NCBI GenBank assembly: GCA_903772945.1
Contig: CAICTM010000359.1
Coordinates: forward strand, 1-64,000
Direction of reading: 5' to 3'
DNA length: 64,000 nt
Origin: Seminavis robusta
Taxonomy: Eukaryota; Bacillariophyta; Bacillariophyceae; Naviculales; Naviculaceae
A model generated the notes under the pieces. The model was not told where the DNA came from. It saw nothing but the letters and a program-made list of their open reading frames with translations, and made no database searches. The translations under genes and the position numbers were made by a program. Positions 11,422 through 23,539 of the stretch are shown here, piece after piece. Within the stretch, counting starts at the first letter, position 1. Each line of letters opens with the position of its first letter.

Positions 11422-13152
11422 CTATAGATTACTACTCCGGGGAGACTTTCGGGGATTCTTGAAATGAAATCGGCCCTGTTTCTTCTTCTTGTTTTCTGCT
11501 GCTTCTCGGGCCAACCGCACTTGTTGTTCGTCTTGTAGTAGCGATTGGGCCAGTGCCGCTTCCGATTCTCGCTTGTACACCGTGTTGCCCATCATCAGAT
11601 CTGCAAACCGGTCCTTGCGGGCTAGCAACCAACTCTGTTCCGTATTCAGGCGTTCAGTGAGGTTGTCGTTCATTCGGTAACGCAAAAAGTCTGCCCATTC
11701 CTGGCCGTCAATGTCCATGACGGTCAAGTAGGTATCTTCAAAGGCAGTGTGTGCCATGGCGAGGCTCCTACCGGTATGTGTGACACAACAGGCAAATAAA
11801 TGATGGAGTGTCATTCATGTCAGTGAGGGAACTGGGACACTTGTGCCAGTCAAACACCAGAATGATACACTTGCTTGGTATTTTACTTACTTGAAGTCAA
11901 TTGGATCATCACCAAATGGATTATCCAGGGCAATGGCGATCACTTCCAATCTGAATCAAAAGCAAGCAAAACATTTGAGAAGTACATTCCTGATGTTAGC
12001 TTGCTGTATTTGTTGGGTAGAAGTTAGTGTATCAGTGTATCCGTGCTTACCCCATGAAACCATATGTCATCAAGAAAATTGCAAAGCAATGTGCATAGAC
12101 ACTGCTTTTGTCTTTCACAAAGATCAGTGGCACCGTAAAGAGGTACAGGAAGAGGAACGTACGAGCCATTTGGATCAGAGGAAAGGGCACCGGAGTGGAC
12201 TTGAATTTCCTCAGCCCAGTATAGGCAGAGATACAGGCATCCACAGAGGAACACAGCTGCAGTTCTGCTTGGATTTCCAATGGTTTGGGCAAACGCGTGG
12301 CATGTTCCACAATGGATTTTCGCAACAGCAACCCAATCAGAATGGGAACTCGCAAGTTCTCCTCATACTCGCATGGTTTTAGCATGGCATAGTGTTTGTT
12401 TTGAGGGTGGAATAGCATATTGTTGAGTACATAGTCCAGCTCCACACCATTCAACTCGGGCACTTTCCAGTTGGGGGTGTGAGTGGTTTCATAGTCCAAG
12501 ATCCCCACGGCAGTGCGAAGAAACAGCATTGACCTGTACGTCAACTGGACCAAATGAGAAGATATTATGATTGCAATCAGATTAGTCAATAGCCTTGAAG
12601 CAATGTTCCATCACAGCACTGGTATTTATTCCTCTCATACCTCTGCTCGATATTCCTTGGATTTCTCATCCTGATACTTTGCAGTCATAGAGCACACATA
12701 TTGAACCAGTTCTCCTGTATTCAAGGTCAAATTGTCATGAGATTCATTCCATTCATTTGGCAAGAGACAAGATCATGCCTGGCTTGTCAAAACGTACGGC
12801 TTTCTTGGTACAACTTCCCCAAGTGTCCTCGAGCTTCATTGAATCGGTCAAGTGCCATGGTCACTCTTGACACAAAGAGAAATGCCACCACAAATCGAAT
12901 GAAATTGTGACCCTCGCTCGTGATGTAGTACTTTGGACCATCCGCATTGACATAACTCAATAGGAGCATTATCAGGACATTAAAAACACAAAAGGGAAGC
13001 ACCGCAGGCCATGCAGAACCCAACTGCTGCGTTAAAATACTCCAGTGGCTCTCTGAATTGTAGATCACAGTGTACAGAATTGGAGCCTGCGTTTTCTTCT
13101 TCTTGATCTCGCTCCAGTGAGGGCCACAACAGCTACTAAAGCAACCACCCAT
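11422..13152 (-). CDS. Bestrophin-family anion channel
   Basis: Five exons inferred from splice signals: 12798-13152, 12641-12714, 12051-12544, 11891-11950 and 11422-11767, giving 442 residues in one frame. Bestrophins (including the algal and plant VCCN/BST group) form pentameric chloride or bicarbonate channels. The family hallmark NPFGDDPIDF sits across exon 4, and the pre-helix YTGLRKFKSTPVPF with the next helix (MARTFLFLYLFTVPLIFV) is typical. Hydrophobic segments also occur in exon 1 (AVLPFCVFNVLIMLLLSYV). The protein begins MGGCFSSCCG, which fits N-myristoylation at Gly2 and palmitoylation of Cys4, 7 and 8. I see no plastid signal, so plasma-membrane or endomembrane placement is more likely than thylakoid (inference). 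It is divergent from the secreted repeat protein at 13709. Confidence 0.88.
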
Positions 13153-13708
13153 CCTTACTTCTATTCCTTTTTGTTAATAATAATCAGCGCGACAGTACAA
13201 TGATCCGCGGGGCAACAATTCTCACCATTGTGATGGTTGGGGCTGGGACTGTCACTCTGATGCGAGAGAAGGGTAACACTTCCGTGAAAGCCTCTTGGGT
13301 TCCGGATTGTTCGACTTCTTGGACTCAAATCGTCATGCAACGCACATTGGCTCCAAAGGTTGTATCTTTCAGAGGGGAACAAAGTTATTAAAAGGTTACT
13401 GAAGCGGTACTTGATGATAACTCCTTTCAATCACACCAGATCCTTGCCAAACCTTCTCTCACATTTTGCAAAGATAGATTTCTCACCAGCTCTTTCCAAT
13501 GCGGATCGATCGAGGATCGAGGGCAAAGCAGCATCTGGTGGGAGGATATTATCCCACTCTGCGAGCAATGGCAAAAGGACCAACTAGCTAGATCTCGTCG
13601 TCGGGCTTGGTCTGATGCAGTTTTGATAAAAGGATCCATCCCCCTTTTTCAGTTTCTTGATTGTTGCTCGCTTTGAATGTATAGAAAAAGACATTGACAA
13701 ACGCTACC
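13153..13708. promoter_or_regulatory. Divergent promoter region
   Basis: A 556-bp spacer between the start of the bestrophin-like gene (minus) and that of the HYR-like secreted protein (plus). It probably holds both promoters. No clear TATA box or repeat was seen. Open frames on both strands here have no recognisable domain. Confidence 0.45.
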
Positions 13709-16700
13709 ATGAGGACACGGTTGATCTTCCTTGGCCTTGCCGTACTTACTGCGGTCGAGGCTGGATCCGAATATGACTATCAGCCTCGACTGAGGTCGGT
13801 AAGTGATAATGGACGGATGGCTTCGCAAAGTCCAGGATGGATGAATGGATGAATGGGGTTACTTTCATCAATTTCTAACTTCTGCGCATGGCCTGCCTGT
13901 CGCTGCTTTGCTCTATCTTTCTATAGGGTATGATAATCAGTACCCAAGACAGACAGTTAGCCGAAACAGCGGGGAACAGTAGTGGTAGTAGTGCAACATC
14001 CGGCAATAGTACTGATACAGCAGCCAATGCAACAGAAGTTGCAGCTCAAGCAGGTACTAATGGCACCCAAGTTGCAGCTCAGGCGAGCGCCAATGGAACT
14101 GAAGTTGCAGCCGAAGCGAGTGCTAATGGCACACAGGTTGCAGCTGGAGCAGGTGCTAATGGAACAGAAGTTGCCGCTCAAGCAGGAGTCAACGGAACAG
14201 AAGTTGCAGCTCAAGCAGGAGCCAACGGCACACAAGTTGCAGCTGGAGCGGGTGCTAATGGAACAGAAGTTGCTGCTCAAGCAGGAGTCAACGGAACAGA
14301 AGTTGCAGCTCAAGCGAGTGCTAATGGCACACAAGTTGCAGCTGGAGCGGGTGCTAATGGAACAGAAGTTGCCGCTCAAGCAGGAGTCAACGGAACAGAA
14401 GTTGCAGCCGAAGCGAGTGCTAATGGCACACAGGTTGCAGCTGGAGCGGGTGCTAATGGAACAGAAGTTGCCACTCAAGCAGGAGTCAACGGAACAGAAG
14501 TTGCAGCTGAAGCGAGTGCTAATGGCACACAGGTTGCAGCTCAAGCCAATGCTAGTGGAACTATACCAGCAGTTGTAGTTGCAGCGAACACATCGGCTGT
14601 GCCTCCAGCAACAGAGGAGAAAGAGGAGGATAGTGGTGGTGGTGGTGGCATATTAGGTGCCATTGCGAGCGTGTTGGGCTTTGGAGATGATGAAACACCC
14701 GCTCCTGCCCCTGTCGAAGAAGTTCCCGAAGAGGATGATGGAGGGGGCTTGCTGGGTGCTGTGGAAGGATTGTTTGGCATGGAAGTGAACGAACCGACGC
14801 CACCGGTCACACTACCACCCGTTACCTTGCCACTCGCTGGTGCCGTCGGCGCCAGCGACAGTGGACTACCACCGGGCCTGAATGCGGACTTGCTTGCCCA
14901 GGCGGGTCAAGCAGCAAGTAATGGCACCATCTCTGATCAAGCCGTTGAAGGTTTGCAAAACTGGCTCGGATTTGATGTTGACGGCGAAATTGGGAATGGA
15001 ACCAATAAAGGACATGTTGTCAACGGCGACTCGAAGAACTCTGAGACTCCCCCCAGTAATTCCAGCTCTAAGACTCCTGCTCCAGAAGAAATTGATGTCG
15101 ACGCCGGCGACGACGCCGAAGAAGACGCCGAAGAAGACGTCGGCAACTTCACTGGCTGTGCTAATTGCCCAACCTTGTCGCCGCTTGACACAATTTTGGA
15201 TGGATTCAAAGGTCTCTTTGGCATGCGGGACACTCAAGATCCATCTGTTGCTGATCCTGGAGATGCCGAAAAGTCCGGGAATGAAACTGAAGTGGAAGAG
15301 GCAGTTTCTGGCAATGAAACCAACACTACTGGCGGGGAAGAAGCACCCGAAACGGTTGATGCGGATGAAGATGCACAAGAAACGGAGCTGAAGGATGGAG
15401 AAGGTTCCCAACCGCCGGCTGGTGGTGGTTCGGTTCAAGAGGTTACCCTGCCTCCTGCCGCAGAGCCTCAGACAAAATCACCCACTGCTGCTCCCGTCAC
15501 TCTGCCCCCCGTCACTCTGGCACCAACACCCTGTGACATTTGCAAGGAACCTCCCAAGATCAGCGACGTCCCCGACGACAAAACCATTTGCCCACATGAC
15601 TACATCCTTCCCAAATCCAACGTCATTACTGCCAAGGACGCTTGTGACAATGATGTGTCCAATAGTACCAGTACGACCGTCAAGCAAGCGGAGGAATTAG
15701 TTAACAACAACACGTGTGTCGGACAGATTGTCAATATCTGGACGGTGGATATCCCTTCTTGCAACGCCAGTGCGCCAGTCACGGCGAAACAAACGCTAAA
15801 GATCGAAGACCTGGATCCTCCACAATTTTCTGATGCAGTCTTACCTGATCTTGTGTACACATGTCCCTCGGATTACAACGAGTCTCTGTTGCAGCATCCC
15901 TTTGCCACGGACAACTGTGACTCCTTGGTCAGTGTCATTCCCCAGACAGGCTACTTGGAGGGTTGTCAAGACTTGGATGGTAAGTGCACAGTGAAAGCAA
16001 CGGCCAAGCTATTTGTAAAGTTCTGCGCTCAACCGTTCGGTCGCGTCGTCGTGTTTTAGTACTATGGGTTGCCACCGATGAGTGTGGCAACGAAGCCACA
16101 ATGTCGCAAACCGTCAAGATTGACGATGCTATGGCGCCCATTCTCATGTCTACTGCCCCCCACGACGAAATTCTTAGCTGCGCTGATTCCATCCCACCCA
16201 TGAAAATGCTTATGTTTATCGACAACTGTGCCGGTGAGTTTGAAGTCAACGGCACAGACGACAGCACGGGCGGAGGCTATTGTGACGGTGATGTCACAGT
16301 ACGAACCTGGGATGGTCCCAGCGATGTCTGTGGCAACCAAGCTGACAGTGTCACACAACGTTTTACCGTCTTGGATCAGTCCGCACCGATCCTCGACTCA
16401 TCAAGCATGGAGAAAGTCGCATTGAAATGTCCTAATCACTTCAACGTGAATGACTTGACAGTTCCCAATGCGACCGATGATTGTTCGGCTGCGGATGATA
16501 TCACCGTCATCCCACAGGCCCCAAACGTGGTTGGATGCGAAGATCTGGTTGTGATGTGGGAGGGTATGTTCATTGAAAGGAATGCTGCTCGTTGATTTGG
16601 ACCAGGGGGCGCCTTCCTCACTTACTTTCTTGATGTCCCTGCAGCCAAAGACGAATGTGGAAACACTTATGTTGCTAATCAAATTGTAAGTTGAAGTTTC

Positions 16701-18832
16701 CAAGTTGAATCCATCGCTGCCACACTCGCCTCACAACGTTGCATTGTTCTCCTCCTCCTGCAGATCGAATTCACCGACTCGACGTCTCCAATGCCCTTCA
16801 ATGGCACCGCGCCTCCCGACGTGACGCTGCACTGCAAGGATCCATTCCCAGCAAGCGAGAATCTGGTTTTCGTTGACAATTGTGACGACGACGTAGACGT
16901 CACTTCCGTTGATGAGGACATCGGAGGGAGCTTTTGTGATGGAAAGGTAACCATTCGCAAGTGGCAAGGGCCCACCGACACTTGCGGAAACAGTGCCAGC
17001 GAAGTGACTCAAATGATCACTGTTGTTGACCAAGAAGCTCCGACTCTTCCAGAACATGTCGAGGAAGCACTCTATACGTGCCCAAGTGACTTCCAATTAT
17101 CCAATCTAAAATCGCCGGATGCCAGCGATGATTGTGACCAGTCTGTGACAGTTACTTCGACGTTCACACCATCCGAAGACACGTGCGGGAACATTACTGT
17201 AAAATGGACGGCCACCGATGTGTGCAACCAGAAGAGCAGTGTCAACCAGACGGTGCGCGTTGTCGTTTGTTTGCCTTCTGTTTTAGCTCCTGGGTTTGCT
17301 TCGTCTTTCGTTTCGTTGGAGTTGCGTTCTCACTTGCTTGTATTCTCTGCCTTGAACCCTTCAGGTATTCTTCGGCGACAACGAAGGGCCTGTCCTTCAG
17401 GGCAACGCACCCGTAGATGTCACGTTGAAGTGCAAGGACGAGCACCCAGACGCCTCAACGCTGACCTTCAAAGACAACTGTGGAGAAGAATTTCATGTAG
17501 AGGCAGTCGAGATGGCGCCTACGGGCAGTGTTTGCGAGGAAAGAATACTCGAGCGTTACTGGCTAGGGCCCACAGATGAATGCCACAACTCGGCACTCAA
17601 CTACAGTCAGACTATTATCATCAAAGATTCGGAGGCTCCAGCGCTACCAAAATCTTTGAGCGACCTCTCCTATACCTGCCCACAAGATTTCAAGCTCGAA
17701 GAGGTGGATAAGCCCAGCGCCACGGACGATTGCTCAATAGCCGTCAACGTGAATGGTACTGTACCGTCACCTGTGGAGGCATGCGCAGCAACCTCAATCC
17801 TATGGACAGCAACCGATGATTGCAATAAGACAGCTAGCATCAACCAGAAAGTGGTTTTCACGGATACAATCGCCCCCACTGTTGTCGGGGCCTCTCCAAC
17901 CGATATAACTGTTGGATGTGGACAGTTCCCGAAAGAAGAGAAACTCGTCTTTTGGGATTACTGTGCAGGCGATCTTGAAGTTTTCTCCAAGGATTCCCTG
18001 CCCAGTGGAAATGTCTGCCAAGGACAAACGTTTGTTCGTACCTGGGAAGGGCCCAGTGACACTTGTGGGAACACTGCCAGTGCGGTCACCCAAAGCATCG
18101 TCGTGATGGATCTCGGGGCACCAAGTCTCCCCGAAAGCCTGCCGGATGTCATTCTTTTCTGCCCCATCGACTTCAACGAGCATGAGTTGGTAGCTCCAAA
18201 TGCTACCGACGACTGCGATAAGTCCGTAGTGGTGGAACGGGAGGTCCCTGTTTTCCTTGATAAGTGTGCCGAACAATTCGACATTGTGTGGACCGCAGGT
18301 AAGTGTGAATAAAATTGAGTGTCACGCACTTTCATCTTGGCAGCGCGGAGCTCACATATCGCTGTTTCCCGTGCCCTCCAGTGGACGAGTGTTCCAAGAC
18401 GGATGTGGTCACCCAGAAGGTTAGGTTCGAAGGAACCCAGAAGCCTTCCATCACATGTCCAACAGTGATCGGAGACTACACTGGTGGTGGCGGCACTTTC
18501 TCTCATGGAGTGGACTATGGAGATTGCTACACGGCCGACGATGTCACCATCACCTATGAGGCAAGCTGCTCAGACTGCAATGGAGATTCCTGCGCCATTG
18601 AGATGTCTTCGAACGGAGCCGATTTGACCATTTCAGGAGCCCCAGATATTTCAAGCCTGGTATGGACGGCTAAACTCGACTATGGCTGTGGCGTTGTCGA
18701 TGTCACATGCACTGTTGGTGGTAAGGCACTCAAAGCTGGATCTTCACGTGCTCGCAAACAATGTCAAACGATTTGCTCACCTTGATTTGTTTCATTGAAT
18801 TGTTCTTGTTCTCTTCAGATTGTCCTGCGTAA
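13709..18832 (+). CDS. Large secreted protein: NGT-repeat stalk plus HYR-like modules
   Basis: Eight exons inferred: 13709-13798, 13927-15979, 16060-16563, 16645-16685, 16764-17252, 17365-18298, 18382-18720 and 18819-18832, giving 1487 residues in frame. Exon 1 encodes a signal peptide (MRTRLIFLGLAVLTAVEA). Residues 64-239 are sixteen 11-residue units (NGTEVAAQAGA type) full of N-glycosylation sequons. A Pro/Glu/Asp-rich linker with VTLPPVTLP motifs follows to about residue 560. The rest consists of Cys-paired modules with a repeated core like WTATDxCxNxxSxxQ...DxxAP, and TCPxDF and CKDxxP starts, which resemble hyalin (HYR)-type adhesion domains. The likely role is a cell-surface or extracellular-matrix adhesive protein. 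No membrane anchor is seen at the C-terminus. The final exon adds only the last residues and the stop. Confidence 0.82.
14026..14553 (+). repeat. 33-bp coding tandem repeat, 16 units
   Basis: Sixteen in-frame units of exactly 33 bp encode NGT(E/Q)VAA(Q/E/G)A(G/S)(A/V). Units group into a 99-bp higher-order block (GAGA, QAGV and QAGA/EASA endings) repeated about four times, which implies expansion by unequal exchange in 99-bp steps. Each unit carries one Asn-Gly-Thr sequon, and no unit breaks the frame. Confidence 0.92.
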
Positions 18833-20628
18833 TTGGAATTCGGCTGGGCGTGTGACCTGGCCCACCAACCCTCCAACGAATACGCGTTCTTGTTTGCTTA
18901 GCAGCTCCTGTTGCATGTAAATTGCGATAGTCAGATGCGCTCTATGGCGAGCTAGCTTGTACCTAGGATACTAATAAAGGATACTAGATGCATAATATTT
19001 TCGTTTCAAAGGTTGTAAAGAGATACTACAGAATGTACTTGATTGGCTGAACCACCCGTGGTCTTCTGCCTTCTCTGGGCTCGAGATGACCGGTGGGGGT
19101 GCCTTCACTGACATAGCTTTCCACAAAAAAGAGTGATCTGATCGTCCACAACCAGAAGAGTTGTCATCTTCCTTTCATGAAACCAATGCGGACAAGGTCA
19201 GATGCTTCAGTGGTTTGATGTCACAACCTGAAAACGCTGATGTTGGTTGCTCATCAGGGCAGAGTGGATGCTCAGGCAAATTAACTGCTTTAAACATTTT
19301 TAAAAGGCGTGTAAGGATTCGATTGAATCATTCGATTGAATCGAATCGAATCATTCGATTCGGGTGTGATCGAGTCCGAATGACACGATGCCCATCAGAT
19401 TCTACCCAAAATAGCATGCAGTTGACGGCCCTCGTATTCTGATATTCTGATCCACCACATCTCACAGAATAGATGAACCTCCGGCAGCTAGCTAGCTAGT
19501 AGAACTATGGAGGCAAACGCCTCCTTGCTTGACATCATGAATCCATCTATGCGGCAAGCAAGAAACCAGCTGCAAATTCATCTTGATCTGGCTGGATACT
19601 ACATGATGTACTGGACGAACAAACACTGGCGGTGCATTTTTAAAATCCGGCGATTGCAGTCGACAGTCAGGCCTCCCCCGCAAACTCTAGTCTACTGCCA
19701 CAACTTGAAGCAAGGCACAGCTGAACACAGCCACCGCGACACACCCAACCAATACGGTACGGTACTAGTAGTACTAAGCAACTACTAGACTACTAGACTA
19801 CTAGTATGTCCAACTGGGATTTAGCTGGTTACTGGTGTGCAAGCGGAACTGCCAGCACAGAAGGAAAAAAAGAAGATAGTCTACTCTGATATTGCGGGTT
19901 AATAGATGGCTGGCTGCCAGTGTAGATAAAGTACTGGCTGGCCGGTAGTAAGGCTCAAAGAAAGCTTCGAGAGGCAGAAAGCTTAGGCTGCATCGAACAG
20001 ATACAGACGTACCAGCGCGGTACGGTAGGTTCGTATGTAGTTACAGGAAGTTGCTGTCAGATGGCTTTGGATTGTGGATGCAAGCAACGTGAAAGAAAGT
20101 GAGCGTCGACGTGTTGACTGTTGAGAGTGACTGTCGAAAGCCTTTGCGACGTGCTGTTGCTTTGGAGAGGGTCATGCATCCAAACGGAAGGTACCTTTCG
20201 TCAAGCATTACTATGCCACCCAGTATTTTTCGGTACCGGCACTGTGGGGAATGAAGTACTCGTATCAATGATTGGGCATTGATGGTTTAAGTGTTGGGTC
20301 TACTTCCAAAAGATTTGTTGTGGGTTTTGAGCAATACTGGGTCAATTTCCTGTTCGCTGCTGTTCTTGTTATCAAGACTTTAAATCTCCAGAGCTTTGCT
20401 TTGCAGAAAGACGGCTTTAGGTATTTACTACTCCGAGATCGGCAGCCGACAGTCTTTAACAGGTGGGTCCGTTAGTAGAGTTAGTTGGGACGGAGAACAC
20501 GAATCTGTGCATTGCTTGAGCTGGCTGGTTAGTTTGCGGCCAAACGGCCAAACAGCCAAACGGAGCGTTTGGAGTTGTGCAAGTTAGGTGGAGGATCTCA
20601 CTTTTCCCCTTCCCCCGCAATTACATAC
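18833..20628. other. Gene-free spacer with simple repeats
   Basis: About 1.8 kb without a supported gene. It holds an alternating ATTCGATT/GAATCGAAT palindromic tract at 19316-19362, a CTAGCTAGCTAG run at 19488-19500, and ACTACTAGACTACTAG repeats at 19782-19806. The last few hundred bases probably contain the promoter of the Ser-rich gene starting at 20629. Confidence 0.5.
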
Positions 20629-22311
20629 ATGTATCCACCATCCACCATGTTGGCGGCGGTACCCTCAATGAACATCACCATGGAGCGCAACAGCAGCCAC
20701 GATAAAAGTCTGCTGTTGGTTGACTACTCGAAGCAACGGGCACAGAATGACACCTTATTGGACGACGCTAGCACTATGGAAGACGCCAGTTGTCAAAGCA
20801 TGACGTTGTCCAATGTGTTTGGTGGCGGCAAGACACGGCACAACAACAACAGCAAGCAGGCTCAGACTCCAAAAGACGAGGAGCAATCGCAACAGCAACT
20901 CCAAGAAGCCATTTCTAAAACAGAGGTGCTCCTGAACCTGCCGCTGGATAGAGCCGAGAAGGAACGGTACAGCTTTTGTGGAGGTAATAATAGACTCTAC
21001 CATTCGGATCACAAGCCCAGACAAGCCAGTAGAAATCAGCGACCGTGCCTTTCCGCTGATCCAAGAGAAGCCTTTGGTGCTTCGTCATTGTCTTCTTCCG
21101 GTCACATCCGACGCTCGTTTCGCAACCGCGGCATTGCCAATGACAGTTGCAACAGCCTTGCATCTCTTGCGACGGACGCAGATGAAAGCGCGGTGAGTTT
21201 GTTTTCCGCGACCAGTGTCTCGGTTACCTCCTCGGCTCCCACTGTCGTCACGAGCAATGTGCGGTTCTCCTTGCGCCGTAGCAGTCACCGGCGACTCAGT
21301 ATGGAAGATTCGGACGACGCCAGTGTCTCTAGCACGGTTCGCTTGCGCAAGTCTCTCTCCACTCGAACGCTGGATACGAGCACTGGCAAGCTGATGATGG
21401 ACGATTCCATCATCAAGAACGATCCCAGCTTTCGCAGTCTCCTCCAAAAGAGCAAATCCGTGGCCAACATGGAAAGCTGCTCGGGCAGTAGTGGTCTTTC
21501 AAGTTTTCGTTCCACCAAGAGACGGTCCAAACGATCCACTCAGCTACCTCGAAAGAGCAATTCCATGGAAGGAGACAAGAAAACGGCAACCAAAAAGGCC
21601 ATTGCCGCAATCATAATGGATGGAACAAACGACGAGCCGCAAGAATCATCCGGTCAACGAAATGTCCGCTGGGCTAGCAAACCAACCCCCAAAACCATCA
21701 ACGTCACCGACGGCGGCATTCTCAATGCCTACCTCTCCAGGCACGTACCTTCCGGTCAAGAAATGATGGACGATAGCAGCATCACAACGACGACGAGATC
21801 CAGTCGCCGCAAGACCCCTTCCCGACATTTGTCCATGGACTCGTCCATGTCCGATTGTTCCTACCGAGCCTCGACGATCAGGTCCACCAAGAGTGAACCC
21901 CTCATGGATAACGATGATAATGATGATGACGACAACTCGTTGACCTCTGACATTTCCATGAGCAGTCGTCGCAGCATTCGACGCGGCGGCTCCATCCGGG
22001 GCCTTTCACAGTCGGAAATGTTCTTGTGCAGTGCGCAGCAAAAAAAGAAAAAGCCCTCCACGTCGTCGACCACCCTAAAGAACTCTCAGTGGACCAGCAG
22101 CAGCAATAAAAAAGGCAGTAGCTTGACGACATCCACAATGAGCAACACTCTACAAAGTAGTGGAGCGCCCAAACAGAGGCTGCCGGATCATTTGCAGATT
22201 CACCGAACGACTCATAGAGCAAGCTCCAAGAGGCTGTTGGGGGATGGGTCCTTGACAGATGATGATGAGTCGGAGGGATCCTCCATCCGATTCTTTGCCA
22301 GCCGGAGGTGA
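20629..22311 (+). CDS. Ser-rich protein A with SEMxLxxAQ...QWTSS motif
   Basis: A 560-residue intronless frame; the ATG at 20629 is the first in frame, and a second with a better context (CCACCATG) lies at 20647. The protein is rich in Ser, Arg and Asn, probably disordered, with many RRxS-type phosphorylation-like sites. No named domain was seen. It shares two landmarks with the protein at 33662: an N-terminal AISKTEVLLNLPLD and a C-terminal GLSQSEMFLCSAQ followed by NSQWTSS. It also carries a distinct NVRWASKPTPKTINV segment. The shared pieces, in the same order, make the two paralogues. The function is unknown; short conserved islands in a disordered Ser/Arg-rich protein suggest a phospho-regulated scaffold (inference). 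Confidence 0.75.
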   Translation: MYPPSTMLAAVPSMNITMERNSSHDKSLLLVDYSKQRAQNDTLLDDASTMEDASCQSMTLSNVFGGGKTRHNNNSKQAQTPKDEEQSQQQLQEAISKTEVLLNLPLDRAEKERYSFCGGNNRLYHSDHKPRQASRNQRPCLSADPREAFGASSLSSSGHIRRSFRNRGIANDSCNSLASLATDADESAVSLFSATSVSVTSSAPTVVTSNVRFSLRRSSHRRLSMEDSDDASVSSTVRLRKSLSTRTLDTSTGKLMMDDSIIKNDPSFRSLLQKSKSVANMESCSGSSGLSSFRSTKRRSKRSTQLPRKSNSMEGDKKTATKKAIAAIIMDGTNDEPQESSGQRNVRWASKPTPKTINVTDGGILNAYLSRHVPSGQEMMDDSSITTTTRSSRRKTPSRHLSMDSSMSDCSYRASTIRSTKSEPLMDNDDNDDDDNSLTSDISMSSRRSIRRGGSIRGLSQSEMFLCSAQQKKKKPSTSSTTLKNSQWTSSSNKKGSSLTTSTMSNTLQSSGAPKQRLPDHLQIHRTTHRASSKRLLGDGSLTDDDESEGSSIRFFASRR

Positions 22312-22910
22312 AGCATTCTATTCCGTGTGATGATCCTTGGCGGGTCCAGCTAGCTAGTGCAGTCAACTTTTGACAGCACATGGTAATAAAGCAACATGAA
22401 CGTTTTCTAATAATCTTTTAATCAAATTCTAGGCTTATATAAAAAGACAGCCATTCCATCAATGCTATCAAAGCCAGTACAAAAATCTAGAGGGCGTCCA
22501 CCCACACTTGTCGGCACAGTTTGCGGGGAGATTGCCCAACCCATCCCATTGAATCGAATCCATTCCTACGGGTTGGCTCCAGCAAACGGAAGTAATAGTA
22601 CCTATCATCCTCGGTATGGGCTGGGTGCTGCAAGCTGATATTACATGTATGATGTGCTTGGGTTCATGATGAATTCAAGTCAGGCAGCCAACTAGAGACT
22701 ACCCAAACGCTTGCAAGTGGACGAGGTTGACGACCTGCACTTCCTCGCGCCATTCCCAGTCCAGGTTGAACACTTTCGGAAAGCTCCTCAGGCAACAGGA
22801 CTTGAGATTTGAATTTTCAATCCATTTGCTACAGGTACCTTTGGTACATGTACAGTACTCGAACTCGAACCACAAGACTGGTCACTACAAGCCTGGTGGA
22901 TAGTACTAGT
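22312..22910. other. Gene-free spacer
   Basis: The 3' flank of the Ser-rich gene. AT-rich sequence at 22380-22450 may hold the poly(A) region. No coding or repeat signal was recognised up to the target duplication of the LTR element. Confidence 0.5.
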
Positions 22911-22915
22911 ATGGT
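22911..22915. repeat. Target site duplication, left (ATGGT)
   Basis: ATGGT directly before the 5' LTR is repeated as ATGGT at 28442-28446 directly after the 3' LTR. Confidence 0.9.
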
Positions 22916-23169
22916 TGTTGGAGGTTGTATTACAGACACCTCAATACAAATTAGTCGTTTATCCCAATCTAGTTATAGGGGATATCTATATCTATTCTCT
23001 AGTTACATACATGGGGAGTTTAACTGATCTATATGGTCACCCCCTTCACTATATCCTTTGAAGTTGAATCAATCCCAGAAAACATGGAGAAAGATCACTT
23101 CTTGGAAATAGCTTAACAGTAAAACAGTATTTTACCTTTACTAAGCTAGAGTGTTACTAGCAACCAACA
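22916..23169 (+). repeat. 5' LTR
   Basis: 254 bp, TGTTGG...CCAACA, matching 28189-28441 almost base for base. It contains CTTCTTGGAAATAG at 23098-23111, which is the exact inverse of the first 14 bases after the LTR. Confidence 0.93.
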
Positions 23170-23183
23170 CTATTTCCAAGAAG
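23170..23183 (+). other. Candidate primer-binding site, self-complementary to the LTR
   Basis: CTATTTCCAAGAAG starts at the first base after the 5' LTR, where a primer-binding site is expected. It is the exact reverse complement of 23098-23111 inside the same LTR. I could not match it to a tRNA 3' end. This arrangement resembles self-primed elements such as Tf1 of fission yeast, in which the RNA 5' end folds back on the site (family knowledge; application here is inference). Confidence 0.5.
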
Positions 23184-23539
23184 AAGGTTTGTACCTTCAT
23201 CTCGAAGAGTTTCATCTCTCGAATTCGAGATCTCGTCGCCAATGGCGACATCGATATTGACATCCTATTACATGACATCAAGATAAGGTAAACAGTTCAG
23301 CAGAGTCAAGGTTCAGGCAAAAAGGGCTCTAGCCTCACTGAGAGAGCTATCCCAACAGCCTAACAGGAAAAAGGCAACACCACGAAACCGTGAAACGACG
23401 GAGCAATTGGTCCTACTGAAGACGACCGAATCATCGCAATCCAAGCATACCGCCTTGAAGATCATTACTAACTACACCACTCTATTGCTTGAACGAAGCG
23501 AATCCATCTAAAGGAACGACCAAAGCGAACGATTGAAGC

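Noticed and set aside
13957-14544. Long antisense and alternative frames in the NGT repeat
   Set aside because: A 33-bp period without stops opens several frames automatically.
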